This document shows, piece by piece, positions 13,032 to 24,069 of a stretch of 64,000 nt of DNA. The notes under the pieces are model-generated. The model was given only the letters and a program-made list of their open reading frames with translations, was not told the DNA's origin and did not search any database. Every line of letters starts with the position of its first letter. The first letter of the stretch is position 1. The translations under genes were made by a program, and so were the position numbers. The DNA comes from Aspergillus flavus (Eukaryota > Ascomycota > Eurotiomycetes > Eurotiales > Aspergillaceae): the NCBI RefSeq assembly GCF_009017415.1, contig NC_092409.1, positions 5,642,001-5,706,000 of the forward strand. The letters run 5' to 3'.

Positions 13032-15086
13032 TCATGTAGATTCGCTCTTGACTGCCGACGACGTGCACTTGTTCGAAAACACCGGAAACTCCAGTTTGCG
13101 CCCGATATATTGAAATAACTCCGCGATGAATTCCTTCTCGATCATCCCCGGCGAAAACGCGTCGAATGCTGTGCGGAGAACGAACATGATCCGGGACATC
13201 AGATACCCCGGGATGTTGTTGATGTAATATTTCATGCTACGACAGATGTCGCATGCAAATTGGTACCGCTGTTGCGGGCCGAGCACGCTGACGAGGCCGC
13301 TATCCGAGGCCGACACGACCAGTGACAATGCCCAGTAGAAACACATCGAAGTTGCCAAAAGAATATCGGGATAGTGCAAGACCTTGGCGACCGTGACAGA
13401 CATGGAGCTGGTGTTGCGATATCGGAAGACCGGAAAGTCGTCTTTGGACTCGGTGTCGTGCACTTCCCATGCCGTGCCCGAAGGATATGTGTCGGCGTAT
13501 ACGGCTTTCCACATATCTAGGCGCGCCTGAAGCTCGGTTGCTTGCTGCCAAATGGAGCTCTGCATCCCGGTCAGCTCGAACGTGCATGCGGCTGCTTTGT
13601 CTACCATGGCGCCGAATTCATCGATCCGAGAAAGATAACCGGGAATATCAACTGCAACGTCTAGGAGATGGTGCAGGATATCCTTGGCCGGTGCATCGCC
13701 CGCCCAGGGAACAGTCAACCAATCCTTGGACGCCAGGAAACTCGGTTTACGATGAACCAGTGCTGCCGTGACCTGAATGCCCAGTATTAGTCTCTAGCAA
13801 CTGTAGCAAGATCTGCCGTCATACCCAATATAGCCGAAGATCAACGAATAGAGAGCGCTCAATTCCATAGCGATGTCGATAAGCTGACCGTGTACGTAAA
13901 AGCTCTAAGCCGCCGAGCTGGTGTCTGAAAATAGAGTCTTTGGACGTTTGCTTGAAGGCCTGGGAAGACGTGAGCACAGGGAACCCAATACAGCGGCCGT
14001 AACTTACCTCTGTGATAGTCGACAACAGCACCACTACGAGGACCTCGGTAGATTTGTTCCCGTCGGCGTCATATAGCGCAGCTTGGAGTTGCCGGAGCGT
14101 TCGGACGTATTTGGCATGTCCCGCTAGCTCGACTGACCGGTTACCGTCGCGCCGACCGGCAAATGTAAGCGCGGTCGCCTCGAAGGCGTTGCACAGCATG
14201 GGTGAGATCATCCGCATCTCCGATGCTTCCCTTAAGGCAATGGTGCCACCGTATTTCCGGTGGTCGTCGGGACTGAAATTACGGATCAGTCGGTCGACAA
14301 ACAACTCCATCACGGTGGAGGCAAGGTTCGGGTCATTTAAGATCGCTTTTTGGCGCGATAATGACGTGGGGGAAGCTTTAGACAGAGGATTAATACTGGT
14401 GGACAACATAGCGAGACCAATTAGGACAGAGCTGTGGCGGTCGAAATTACGGTTGTAATTCGGATCAAGGGTACATACATTCTCTCTGCGACCCAGTACG
14501 ATCCCCTGTACTCACCCCTGAAGGGTCGGGAGAATATCGTGTATGTCTGGGATGCGCTGCCTGGTCACCTTGTCCTTCAGCATCGTCGCTGTCATTGGGT
14601 TTAATTTGGTATAAAGAGCTACTGCCGGTTTCTTCAGCTTTTACGGGGGGTAGGTGGGCCAATTGACGGGCCTCTGCGAGCTGCCGCTTGAGACTCTCGC
14701 ATGTTTGCATAAGGTTCTCGATCAGGGCGGATTGTTCGATATAGTGTCGGTCCTTTTTGCTGGTTCCATATTCGCACTCCGAGGGCGTTCCCCGAAGACA
14801 GCAGGCACCGCATGGTTTCACCCGGTCGCACTGCAGAACCAATTAGATCTTATTAGTCGAAACGTCAGAGAATCAGTGTCAGCCCAATAGGGCGCTGCAC
14901 TTTAAATTGCAACGGCCAGCGAAGCCACCAAGAACCTGGACAGATGTGGAAATTTACCTTGACTTTGCGTTTGTGGCAGTTTAAGCATGAATAAGTGGGG
15001 CGGATCTTCTTTCGCGCCCCCAGCTTAGCTGTCAAATTCGGGTTGGGTTGATCATTGCTCTGCCGGTCGCCATACTCGCTGCTCAT
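13032..15086 (-). CDS. Zn2Cys6 transcription factor, five exons
   Basis: Exons are 15086-14958, 14830 to about 14516-14569, about 14481-14008, 13959-13825 and 13772-13032. The zinc cluster spans the first intron: CLNCHKRKVK is completed by CDRVKPCGAC and a distal Cys (C-x2-C-x6-C-x5-C-x2-C-x8-C). A coiled-coil-like helix (residues about 75-100) follows, which normally dimerises these factors. The rest matches the fungal-specific regulator region, starting with NRNFDRHSSVLIGLAML. The exon 2/3 junction is unresolved: the GTGAGT donor at 14515 would need a 34-base intron, and other donors use weak sites. Target genes are unknown. It sits between the hypothetical protein and the pectin lyase. Confidence 0.8.
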
Positions 15087-17082
15087 GGTATACAGATTGC
15101 TGTGATTCGAAAGGCTTTGTTCGGTGAAAAGAAGCTCTCTTCAAATGGACCGAGCCGCCGCCCAAGTAATTATGGTGTGGAAAGCAACGGAAAGGCTATT
15201 GGGGCAGTTAGTAAGAGATGGGGGCGTAAACTCTACCTTAGGTCGCACGCTAGTTGGGCTCCTTCATGCACAGTCACTTGTGGATCTGGCGAAATAATTG
15301 GAGAATCCAGACACCGAATGACGACTAGACCTGACAGGCAAGACAGGTCCCAGTCAAGATTCCTTCGCTCCTGTTGCTTGATGCGATCGTGGATCCATGG
15401 TACACCGAAAGCCTATCTTTTGAAGAATTCCACACATTATGTCAACCAATTTCTCCAGACCATGGGACCGCTTCCTCAAGCAGTGGTTCGTTGCAGGGGT
15501 CTGAGTCCGTGGCGGACGCGGTGGATCGATCGCTGGTGGACTCCAAAACGTATGCGCTTCCGGCGCTGGTGACATGTCATCACAGGAAAGAACAAAAAAA
15601 AAAAAAAAATTGGACTCGTATCTGCAGGTAAATAATTGGTGCAGAATCACGTAAAAATGCGTCCAGGTCTGCACGCTATTGGATACCAGTGTACATCACT
15701 GCTTCCCGTGTCGTGCCATGTTCAGTAACTCTCCAATAATTCACTGCATTATTAGGGGGAACGAAGGGTCCGGCATCCTCGAGGGTCAGACCTTCGAGCG
15801 ACTTGCAGGTGATCGGCGTTTTAGCTCGTTCATCCGTTGGAGTCTTGGAGATCGTCCCCAGAGGCGGTGTTAAAGCTTGGCTTTTTCGAATCAACCACCT
15901 CGGTCGGAGGAGACTATTTGGAGGACTGGGTACAGACATGCGATCCATCTCAAAAGCCATCAGGCAGCGTTCACGGTCTGGATGGATTGAAAGGCTAGCT
16001 CATTCGTCAATCAGCACTTCCATGCTGAGCATGGCTGCCTTTCCTGCAGCGTGATCATCCCGAAAGCTTATCGCAGTCTTTGCAGCACACTGTGTTTCAA
16101 CTGGCATGCCGTGAATCCTCCTTCCGTCGATAACAGCTGCGGGCGTGGTATGTTCTCCCTTGCGGGTGAGCAACGGAAATGCTGAACGGTGCGCTTGGAA
16201 TGGTGGGATCCTTTCGGCCGGGAACACCTAAAAAGATATTATCAACTGCCAAGTGACTATTTGGTCGTCAGCGTTTCGATTGCGAAGATACCTTGGGATA
16301 AAGTCATTGTCTGCAAAGAAAGCCTCACTGTTCATACTGTCAACCAGTCTTGGTTAGGTATCACAAGGCTGGGGATGCAGGCATGGCATCGTGTAGATCC
16401 CGAAGGAATGGGTTGCATTGTACGGACGGACAGACTTCGGAGTACTATCGGGAAACAATAAAAATGTTCGGTTTTGGACAAAGCAGCTACCCTGTGCCCC
16501 ACAAATAGTTTCTGCACGTTTGGGATCCAGCATGAGTGACTGGGGGTTGAAGGGTGACGGAAGTGGTTGTTGCAAGACACGAGCCGATCACCTGCCCTTT
16601 CAAATATTAAGTAGCAGTCGTTACATCCCTCGCGTCACGAATGCCCAACCACCCATGTCACTGAGTTTCTGGTAGACACGTGTTGTAAGAAACCGCAAAT
16701 TATATACGGAGTAGAGTGTTCTGATTTTTAAGTGGAATATAATATTCACACAGCTAGAGCATGGAGGCTTCCGAGCTGTACTGCTTCTATTAAATCACCA
16801 AATCTAAATTACAGGCCATGACATATACAACCATCACTCCGTGGGTTCCCATGGAGTCCCAGATGCCTCGATAATAATAGTACCACGCTGGTTGACAGCC
16901 CTTACAGCGCGACAGAGTGAACAATGTACAAAGACTCGCATCGATGCGATCGACACATCCCTGCAGTTGCTTGTAGGTCGCTCGAGGCACAAACGAGTAT
17001 GTTGGGGAGACCTTGAAGACTCCCCTAGGGCACAAGGTCAGCGACGTTCTAAGTGGAGCATCAAAGATAGGATCTTATTTAC
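15087..17082. other. Intergenic region, no reliable gene
   Basis: About 2 kb. A 94-codon minus-strand frame at 15676-15960 has fairly gene-like composition and a GTATCC...CTGCAG intron-like segment after it, but the continuation runs into a poly-T coding tract, so it was not called. An A run lies at about 15595-15609. A TACGGAGTA palindrome-half copy lies at 16705-16713. Confidence 0.4.
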
Positions 17083-18485
17083 CTAGTAATGGTGGTGTCG
17101 GGCGTAATGGCGCCTGGCATAAGCCGACGAGGATGGAGTCGCACTGGAAGATGGGATCGCGCTAGAGGTAGGGGAAGGAGTAATACTAGCGCTGCTGGAA
17201 GCAGCGCCAGAACCGCCAGAACCCAGCTTGCCGACACCCGCGTTGGCCTTAACATAGGAGGGCACCTTATCCGTGGTCATGGCCTTAGTATCACCCTCGC
17301 CCTTAGGCCAGCCAGAGAGAACAGCTTCGTCATTGCCAGACAGTTCGCCGGAACTGGTCAGCTCATTGGCAATGCAAGGACGGCCGAGCGCAGAGGTGCA
17401 GGAAGATGCGTCCTGAGCGTTCACGGCAAAAGTGGAGCCTGGCGTATCCTCGGGGTTCATAGGCGTCTTGACATTGGAGAAAACGTTGCCCTCAATAAGT
17501 ACATTAGCCCCCTCACCGACGTCAAAGGCGTGACCGCTGTTGTTCTCCCAAAAGTTGTTGTATGCGTGCCAATGGCTATCGAACTCGATCTTAGGAGAAC
17601 GGCCAGACGTGTGGTGGATGTAGTTGTTAGCAAAAGTGATTTGATCGCCCTTGCCATAGCCGAGCCTGTAGGTAATTAGTGCCCGTTGCGGTGGTCCAGC
17701 CTTAGGATTATCATCACTTACACAGACCAGTAGTGGTGTCCATCGCACGAGGCAGACCACTTAGTCTGACCATCAAACTCACTGTTGGAGACAGTGACGC
17801 CGCCGCCTATTGATTTGGTAAGTCTTTGTCTGACCAACGTTTGGTTCTGCCGCCCGCGATACATACTAGATTCGTAGCCAGTTACAAACATCTGACGGCC
17901 AACCAGGGAGACCTTGACATGGTCGACCCAGATCTTGTCCGTGCCATCTAGCGAAATAGCATCACCACCCCAGATGTACTGGGGGTTCAGCTCGGTGATG
18001 TGAACGTTCTGAATGATGATGTTGCTGACGCCATTTACCAACCTCAGACCCTTACCACGGATCACACCAGCGTCTCCAACACCAATGATGGTCTTGTCAG
18101 AGGCGACCTCCATGCCCTCAAGACCGGCATTGTCGTATGTGCACGTCGTAGCAGGGTAGGAACCGCACCAGTCAGAACCCTCGGTTTTGATTGCATTCTG
18201 GCCAGCATCGCCGCAGGTGTTGGAGTCCGGGATACAGCATTCGCAGTCGGTACAAGTGTCCTCAGTACCGATGAAGTTGAACTCCTTGTCGATCACGATC
18301 ACTCGGGGGTTAGGGTCGGCTAGCCATTCCTTGAGCTCATTGGTGTCCTTGGGCGCCGCAGGAGCAGCGTTACCACCGCCAGTGGTTCCGCTGGCGAAGC
18401 CAAACGGAGTGCCGACCACACTTTGGGCCCGGGCAGATGCACCCAGCAGGGCAGCTGCCGTCAAGAGAGGATGGAGGAGGACCAT
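17083..18485 (-). CDS. Secreted pectin lyase, PL1 family, PelF-like
   Basis: Three exons (18485-17867, 17806-17722, 17665-17083) give 428 residues. The start at 18485 gives a clean signal peptide MVLLHPLLTAAALLGASARA; an upstream in-frame ATG at 18524 would place charged residues before it. The right-handed beta-helix carries NIIIQNVHI, WGGDAISLD, WIDHV-like WVDHV and SASCDGHHYW segments typical of fungal pectin lyases. The catalytic arginine sits in TSGRSPK at about residue 257. Several cysteine pairs lie in the CTDCECC and CTSALGRPC regions. The enzyme would cut methyl-esterified homogalacturonan by beta-elimination. A Ser/Ala/Thr-rich C-terminal tail of about 60 residues is unusual for pectin lyases and may be a linker or wall-association region. 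Confidence 0.9.
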
Positions 18486-18710
18486 TTCGAAAGGGAGTAT
18501 GGCCAACAGAAAACGCAGATTCAATACTTAAACGACAGAAACAAACTGTACCAGCAGTTTTGATATGAGGAATAAATTGGGAAGATTGAAAAGGGAGTGT
18601 AAACTAGCAGTCTTTCAGGGTATCCATGGATATGATTGTGGATTTATATGCTGCCATAGGAGATTGCACTGGTAGAATGACGACTGCTCTCAAATTACCG
18701 AGAACATTCC

Positions 18711-18719
18711 TCCACCAAT
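18711..18719 (+). promoter_or_regulatory. Candidate galacturonic-acid response element (TCCNCCAAT)
   Basis: TCCACCAAT matches the published Aspergillus GARE consensus TCCNCCAAT exactly, about 226 bases upstream of the pectin lyase ATG. The site is in reverse orientation relative to the gene. About two chance matches per 64 kb on both strands are expected, so position rather than sequence alone gives it weight. Confidence 0.45.
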
Positions 18720-20410
18720 TGCGCAGAATATAGCATCCTTAAACCGCCAAGCGGACCCTGTTAGAGATTGATGGAACGTGCTGCATGGTGAAACTGGACC
18801 GGCTGGTGGACTAAAGGAAATGTTTCCCTGTACTGCAGTTTTCCCGGTCGATCACTCTTGCTGTGTCCCTGTCGGCAGTACTTCTTGATATTTTAAGGTG
18901 CAGTTAATTAACTGACTGTAGATATAAAAGGTGATCAAGAGTGTCAAGAGGGCAGAGCAGGTCCTCTGTTATTACCAGGCATGAGCGATAACATGGTGGT
19001 TGTCTCGAGTCAGGGACTGCCTATGATTTCCACATTGGGATTGTGTTGGTGGAGAAAAGTGGAAGATCGTCAGGGCGAGTACACTCAGTAGTTAGAATAG
19101 CAGTTGGTCCGCCCGCACTGGACCCAATCCGCTAGGTTAGATACGCCTGGTCCATTTGAACAGCATCCTTTTCTCTGAGGCCGCCCGTATAAGCATAGAT
19201 ATCCATTCCATGGAGGACAAGGGTGGCGATGCATTGCCGATCTTTAACTGACTGAGATTCACCCCACTCTTTAGGTCCCAGAACAATCAATCCCTCACAA
19301 CCCCGGGAGTGCGCAACGGGTGTGGCACATTGCTATGGATGGATTGGCAGCGATCATAATTATCTCTGCAGCTGTGCTTAGCAAGTTAAGCCACCAACCA
19401 ACGGAGGTGATCGCGAAAGGGAGATTAAGCTGTTCGCCCAACATGAGTGATGCGACAAATTGCTCTATTAGAGCTTGCAATCCTAGCCTTGCCTAAATAT
19501 CGGTAGAACTTGCTATGGTGAGAAAATCTGGCAGATAGGATCACGTATGGAGAGTACCTAGCCGGCGAGGCCCAATCCCTCAACGAACGGTATGAGGTGG
19601 ATATAAGGTGGATAGCGACTGGATCCTATGCCGATCTCTTCATATGAGTGTCCCCAGAATTAATTGCCCAGCACTTTGGGATAAAGATCACCAAATGAGG
19701 GAATTTCATGGAAGGTTCTAAAGGGTCAGGCCATTTTCAGGAGTCTCGGTCGTTCTTATTCAAGATTTGAGGTCATATAAGCGGTGCATGTCCTTGTCCC
19801 AGCACTAGTCACTTTCTGCCTTCATTGAGTAATGGATGACACAGTATGTAATCTCGGTGTTTTGGATGCATTATACAATGCTGACTTTTGGCCGAGGGAG
19901 GACATGCGAATGCAGCAAGGATATAGAAAAGATTTGGCTAGAAGCAATCTTTAGTAACTACTGGCCTTTTCAGATCAGGGTAGAAGGAGGGGAAGTGCAG
20001 GATGAATATTAATATGAAAGGAATACTTCGCTGGGGTACGGAGGCGCATCGGGATTGAGAGCTTTTCGGAGCGATGAATGGTCGGTACTCTGTGCAAGGA
20101 TACAAGGATCCTCTACAAGAAATGTAACCTTGAAGGATCTCCACTGTCCCCACTAGGTAAAAATATTATATACCGACCTCATGGCATTAAGGCCTATTAA
20201 AAAGCTTGTCGTAGCATTGGGTGTTACTTAAATGTCTTGAAACATGTAAATGTAATTTTCCTTCGTGGCATTTTAATACAGTGTCTGTAACCTTATCTGA
20301 CAAGTCAAGAGTACGCGTACATCGCCAAAAGGACAAGACGGATGCAGTCCTCCGCGAGGGCTTACCTCAGACTGATTACCATATCAGCTACGAAGGTCTG
20401 TTCGTTGTCT

Positions 20411-20416
20411 ACCTTG
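20411..20416 (-). promoter_or_regulatory. CAAGGT zinc-response-like site
   Basis: ACCTTG, read as CAAGGT on the minus strand, is about 170 bases upstream of the ZIP gene. It matches the hexamer associated with the zinc-starvation regulator ZafA of Aspergillus. Confidence 0.4.
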
Positions 20417-20466
20417 GTCTCAGTCCAGAAGGTAACAGCAATCTCTGGGTAGTCAAACCACCAAGG

Positions 20467-20478
20467 ACCTTGTAAGGT
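20467..20478. promoter_or_regulatory. Palindromic ZRE-like element
   Basis: ACCTTGTAAGGT is a near-perfect palindrome. It closely resembles the yeast Zap1 element ACCTTNAAGGT, with two centre bases instead of one, and contains CAAGGT on the minus strand. It lies about 105 bases before the ZIP start codon. Confidence 0.55.
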
Positions 20479-20497
20479 ACATGATGTGCATATGCTC

Positions 20498-20503
20498 CAA
20501 GGT
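20498..20503 (+). promoter_or_regulatory. CAAGGT zinc-response-like site
   Basis: CAAGGT lies 79 bases before the ZIP start codon, in the same orientation as the gene. It is the third such hexamer in under 100 bases of promoter sequence. Confidence 0.45.
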
Positions 20504-20581
20504 ACTCATGCACATTGTATAAAACGGTGAGCGAAGGGCAATGCTCCTAAGGGTCAACATTCGCCCTTTCTCGCGGCTACC

Positions 20582-21649
20582 ATGTCTTCCTTTGATGCTC
20601 ACAACGTTGACCTCGACACGGCTAGCCAGGCGGACATCCTCTGCTATCTGGCGCTGTCCGAGAATGACTACAACGGCCACCTCGGCGCCCGCATATCTTC
20701 TATATTCGTTATTTTCATCACCTCAACCTTTTTCACCGTGTTCCCCGTAATTGCCAAACGAGCTCCGGGGTTGAAGATCCCCTACCATGTTTACCTCTTC
20801 GCCAGATACTTCGGCACAGGCGTCATAGTTGCTACAGCGTTCATCCACCTACTGGATCCCGCATACAGCAGCATCGGCCCGAACTCATGTATCGGAGTGT
20901 CCGGACACTGGGGAGACTACTCATGGTGTGCGGCTATAGTCCTCGTCTCCGTCGTAACCATCTTCCTCTTGGACTTAGGCGCCGAAGTATACGTAGAGTA
21001 CAAATACGGCGTCCAACGGAACGACGACGCCACAGAGGCCTTCATCACACACTCCTGCGCTTCGGATTCAGACAGTACATCTCATGCCGTGGAGTCCGGC
21101 ACGCCGATCCGCAAAAGCACCGACATTCACACGGAAGTGGCCTCGGTACGTTCCGAGCGGGCATTCCGACAAGAAATCGCAGCCTTCCTGATCCTCGAGT
21201 TCGGAATCATATTCCACTCCGTCATAATTGGTCTGAACCTGGGCGTGACAGGCGAAGAATTCACGACTCTGTATCCTGTTCTGGTCTTTCATCAAGCCTT
21301 TGAAGGTCTAGGGATTGGTGCGCGTATGTCAGCGCTCCATTTTGGATCCCGTCGGTGGCTGCCGTGGGTGCTGTGTCTTTTGTATGGACTAACGACGCCC
21401 ATTTCTATCGCTATTGGACTTGGGGTGCGGACGTCGTATAACCCGGGATCCAAGACGGCGATGATCGTCCAGGGTGTGCTGGATGCGATTTCTGCGGGGG
21501 TTTTGATTTATAGTGGACTGGTGGAATTATTGGCGAGGGACTTTTTGTTTGATCCCGACCGGACAAAGAGGAGATCGCATTTGTTTGTCATGGTGGGATG
21601 CATGTTGTTGGGAGCGGGGATCATGGCATTACTTGGGAAGTGGGCGTAA
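20582..21649 (+). CDS. ZIP-family plasma-membrane zinc transporter
   Basis: A single exon encodes 355 residues. Hydrophobic segments fit eight membrane helices, with a hydrophilic loop of about 60 residues after the third. The metal-binding helices are recognisable as HSVIIGLNLG and HQAFEGLGIGAR, the ZIP signatures of helices IV and V. It would import Zn2+ (or Fe2+) into the cytosol. The length and motif pattern resemble fungal ZrfA/ZrfB and yeast Zrt proteins. The upstream ZRE-like palindrome and CAAGGT sites suggest induction by zinc starvation. No intron is needed, and the start has CTACC before ATG, a good context. Confidence 0.92.
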   Translation: MSSFDAHNVDLDTASQADILCYLALSENDYNGHLGARISSIFVIFITSTFFTVFPVIAKRAPGLKIPYHVYLFARYFGTGVIVATAFIHLLDPAYSSIGPNSCIGVSGHWGDYSWCAAIVLVSVVTIFLLDLGAEVYVEYKYGVQRNDDATEAFITHSCASDSDSTSHAVESGTPIRKSTDIHTEVASVRSERAFRQEIAAFLILEFGIIFHSVIIGLNLGVTGEEFTTLYPVLVFHQAFEGLGIGARMSALHFGSRRWLPWVLCLLYGLTTPISIAIGLGVRTSYNPGSKTAMIVQGVLDAISAGVLIYSGLVELLARDFLFDPDRTKRRSHLFVMVGCMLLGAGIMALLGKWA

Positions 21650-22053
21650 AAAGAATGCGAAAGAATCGGTAAAGGAGAGCTGAAGGAAAGGCGACGATCA
21701 TCGAGGACAACAAATAGGGCGGACTAGTCAGGTGGGGTCAGAGAAACGAGAGAGTTTGCTACGAATTTTACACACCCTTTTCTTCAAATACGACCAGTTG
21801 TACGTATGTATCGGTAATATAACATGGTGACTGCCTAATTTGAATGCAGATGGACAGTTCATGCATGATGGACGTGCGTATATTAAGCCTTCACCACCGC
21901 CTTTCTCTCCTTCTCCTCTCTCTACGTCTAGGAATCATGGCTTCAGCTCGGCCCCCGGCCATGGATCACAGTCGTTTTTATCACATACCTTTTCCCACAC
22001 TCAGATGAGTTCACCATCGACAACACTATAATTTATACATCTGCTGTGTAACC
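21650..22053. other. Intergenic spacer
   Basis: No gene is seen. A pyrimidine-rich tract (CTTTCTCTCC type) at about 21890-21930 is probably the core promoter of the SMP-domain gene. Confidence 0.4.
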
Positions 22054-23013
22054 ATGGGCAAACACAGCCCCCAAGCTACGCAAAGAGCTCCGACTCTCAA
22101 CGAAGCCCTAGACTTCATCGAACAAACCTATAAAGAATCGAAGTTGATCATCGTCGGCTGTCTAGCATCCTGGACACTCTGTCGACTGAACTTCCGTTTC
22201 GTTTGGCTACTCATCATCCTAGCCTTCTGCCGCACGCACTACCAAGTATCCGTTCGACGGATCGAGCGCGCCATCCGAGACGAACTCCGTCGATACCACT
22301 CACAAAAGGTCCTACAGCGTGGTGAAAGCGTAGAATGGGTAAACGAAGTCCTCGGGCGAGCATGGCACCTCTACCAACGCCAGATCTGTAAACGGATCGT
22401 TCAATACGTCAACGCCGGACTGGCCCAACGCAGCGAAGATTCATCCCCTCAGAAACTGGTCATTCATTCCTTGGCTGTCGTGGAACAGCCGCTCCGATTT
22501 ACAAAAGTGATGGCCTACTCCAAACCTCAGTCGCGCAATTTGATCTTCGAAGGACACTTCTGTATCGATCTCCGACCACCGGACGACCAGAGAATGCACC
22601 TGCTGGACCTTGTGCACAGCGATGAGCCGCTCATCGATCTGGCCATTGTACATGAAAAGCCAGACCGCAAGAACCATGATCTCGTAGTGCATGTGAGACA
22701 GGTTACAGGAACGGGGATAGTACGCTTAGAAATCGACCTTGAGAGTCTGGAGCCACATATTCTACAGCCGCAGATTGAGCTGCAGGATCATCCCCATATC
22801 GACTGCACCATCAAGACAGTGAGTCAACATCACTTTCCCTTTCACTTTGCGCATCACGTCGACTGGCGGAGGGCGGTGGAGAAGCAAATTCGCGAGGGGC
22901 TGGGATGGGCGTTCCACCGACCTTTACCGCTTCCGTTTCACTTTTTCGGCGAGAAATTCTTGATCAGGATGATGACGTGGTGGTGGCAGCTGAGTCGGGC
23001 CGTTCATGATTAG
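22054..23013 (+). CDS. SMP-domain membrane protein, tricalbin-like but without C2 domains
   Basis: A single exon encodes 319 residues. Two closely spaced hydrophobic segments at about residues 31-62 look like a membrane hairpin. Next comes ESVEWVNEVLGRAWHLYQRQ, the characteristic opening of an SMP (synaptotagmin-like mitochondrial lipid-binding) domain, and about 190 residues of predicted SMP beta/alpha content. Tricalbins and extended synaptotagmins carry the same hairpin plus SMP followed by C2 domains. Here the protein stops after the SMP, with basic and aromatic residues at the end. It could move lipid at ER contact sites, but membrane tethering would have to come from a partner. The SMP identification is from motif recognition only. 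Confidence 0.75.
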   Translation: MGKHSPQATQRAPTLNEALDFIEQTYKESKLIIVGCLASWTLCRLNFRFVWLLIILAFCRTHYQVSVRRIERAIRDELRRYHSQKVLQRGESVEWVNEVLGRAWHLYQRQICKRIVQYVNAGLAQRSEDSSPQKLVIHSLAVVEQPLRFTKVMAYSKPQSRNLIFEGHFCIDLRPPDDQRMHLLDLVHSDEPLIDLAIVHEKPDRKNHDLVVHVRQVTGTGIVRLEIDLESLEPHILQPQIELQDHPHIDCTIKTVSQHHFPFHFAHHVDWRRAVEKQIREGLGWAFHRPLPLPFHFFGEKFLIRMMTWWWQLSRAVHD

Positions 23014-24069
23014 TCGTCGGTAATGAATAATGAATTATTGATATCCTCCTTGGGGAAAAAGTGGCAACCGAACAATAAGAGTGTTATTGGTTCGTTTGGT
23101 ACCGAGAAAGCCGAGTCCAAGTGGGCCCGTTGCCTCGTAGGGCTGAATGGTTGGGGATGAGAAAAAGTGCTGCCTAGAGAACTCCTCCCTCGTACTCCGT
23201 ATTGCAAATTACACTGGTAACTTCCAACGCAAGGAGGAAATAAAATCATCCATGCCGCCAATCCCTGCCAGAACGGTTTGCTTTACAGTGGTTGACGGAG
23301 TTTTTTTTCCAGTGGAGTGACAGGAGACTCCCGCGCGTTCCAACCCTTGGTTCTATCCAAGGGGGAAAAGCCAATTTTAGAACCGACAAAGGGTGCTTCA
23401 ATAATTAGCCAATAATAGAACAATGCTTCTTTTAATAATGCTGCAATAAAGGGGCTTGTATTGCACTGTATTGATTCTTAGACAATGGACTCAAGTATGT
23501 ACGTATTTATATACAGTACAATGCAGAGCACATGACATACCCCCCTGGTCCCCATCTAATTACCCGATCAGGGAAGTGAATCTCTCGGCCAGAAGCCTCG
23601 TCCGAAGATACCGATTCAGGTCTATCAGTCCGAGTTCATTACTGCCAATTTAAAACCATTTTGAATTCCTACTGATTCGGTTCCCGTGTAGGGTAATCTA
23701 ACTCAATTGGTTCTGGCAGGAGCTGTATACTATCAAAAGTATTTACTACAGGCATAAACAACATCGCTGCTCTCGCGCCTTGCTGTCACAGAAGGAGGCT
23801 GTTACAGCACTAGCCTGTTCAACTATCTGATGGCGGCTGAGCCAGGTAGAATGGAGGAGCACTGATGACCAACAACCCCGCATGAAGCAGATGTCCGGCT
23901 ACTCACTGAGCAATAGAAATTAATGGTATTGGTATTGGGACAAAGTAATGCTGGGTCTGAGGTATGGGGTGTTACGGGAGGATCCATTGTAGGCGATGTA
24001 CATGCTGGGTGTTACTCTTCACTCAAAGCTCATGTTGTGAGAGGACTAAACGGTATGGAAAGCTAGACG
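23014..24069. other. Convergent intergenic spacer
   Basis: About 1 kb with no gene. It is AT-rich, with one TACTCCGTA copy at 23193-23201. Confidence 0.45.

Larger units (their letters stand above)
18486..20581. other. Divergent intergenic region between pectin lyase and ZIP genes
   Basis: About 2.1 kb with no gene. It contains the pectin lyase promoter on the left and the ZIP promoter on the right, with the sites listed separately. The central part (about 18900-20200) shows no recognisable feature. Confidence 0.5.

Noticed and set aside
15354..15960. Minus-strand frames of about 94 and 106 codons
   Set aside because: They join only through an intron-like segment into a poly-Phe tract made by a T run; no family recognised.
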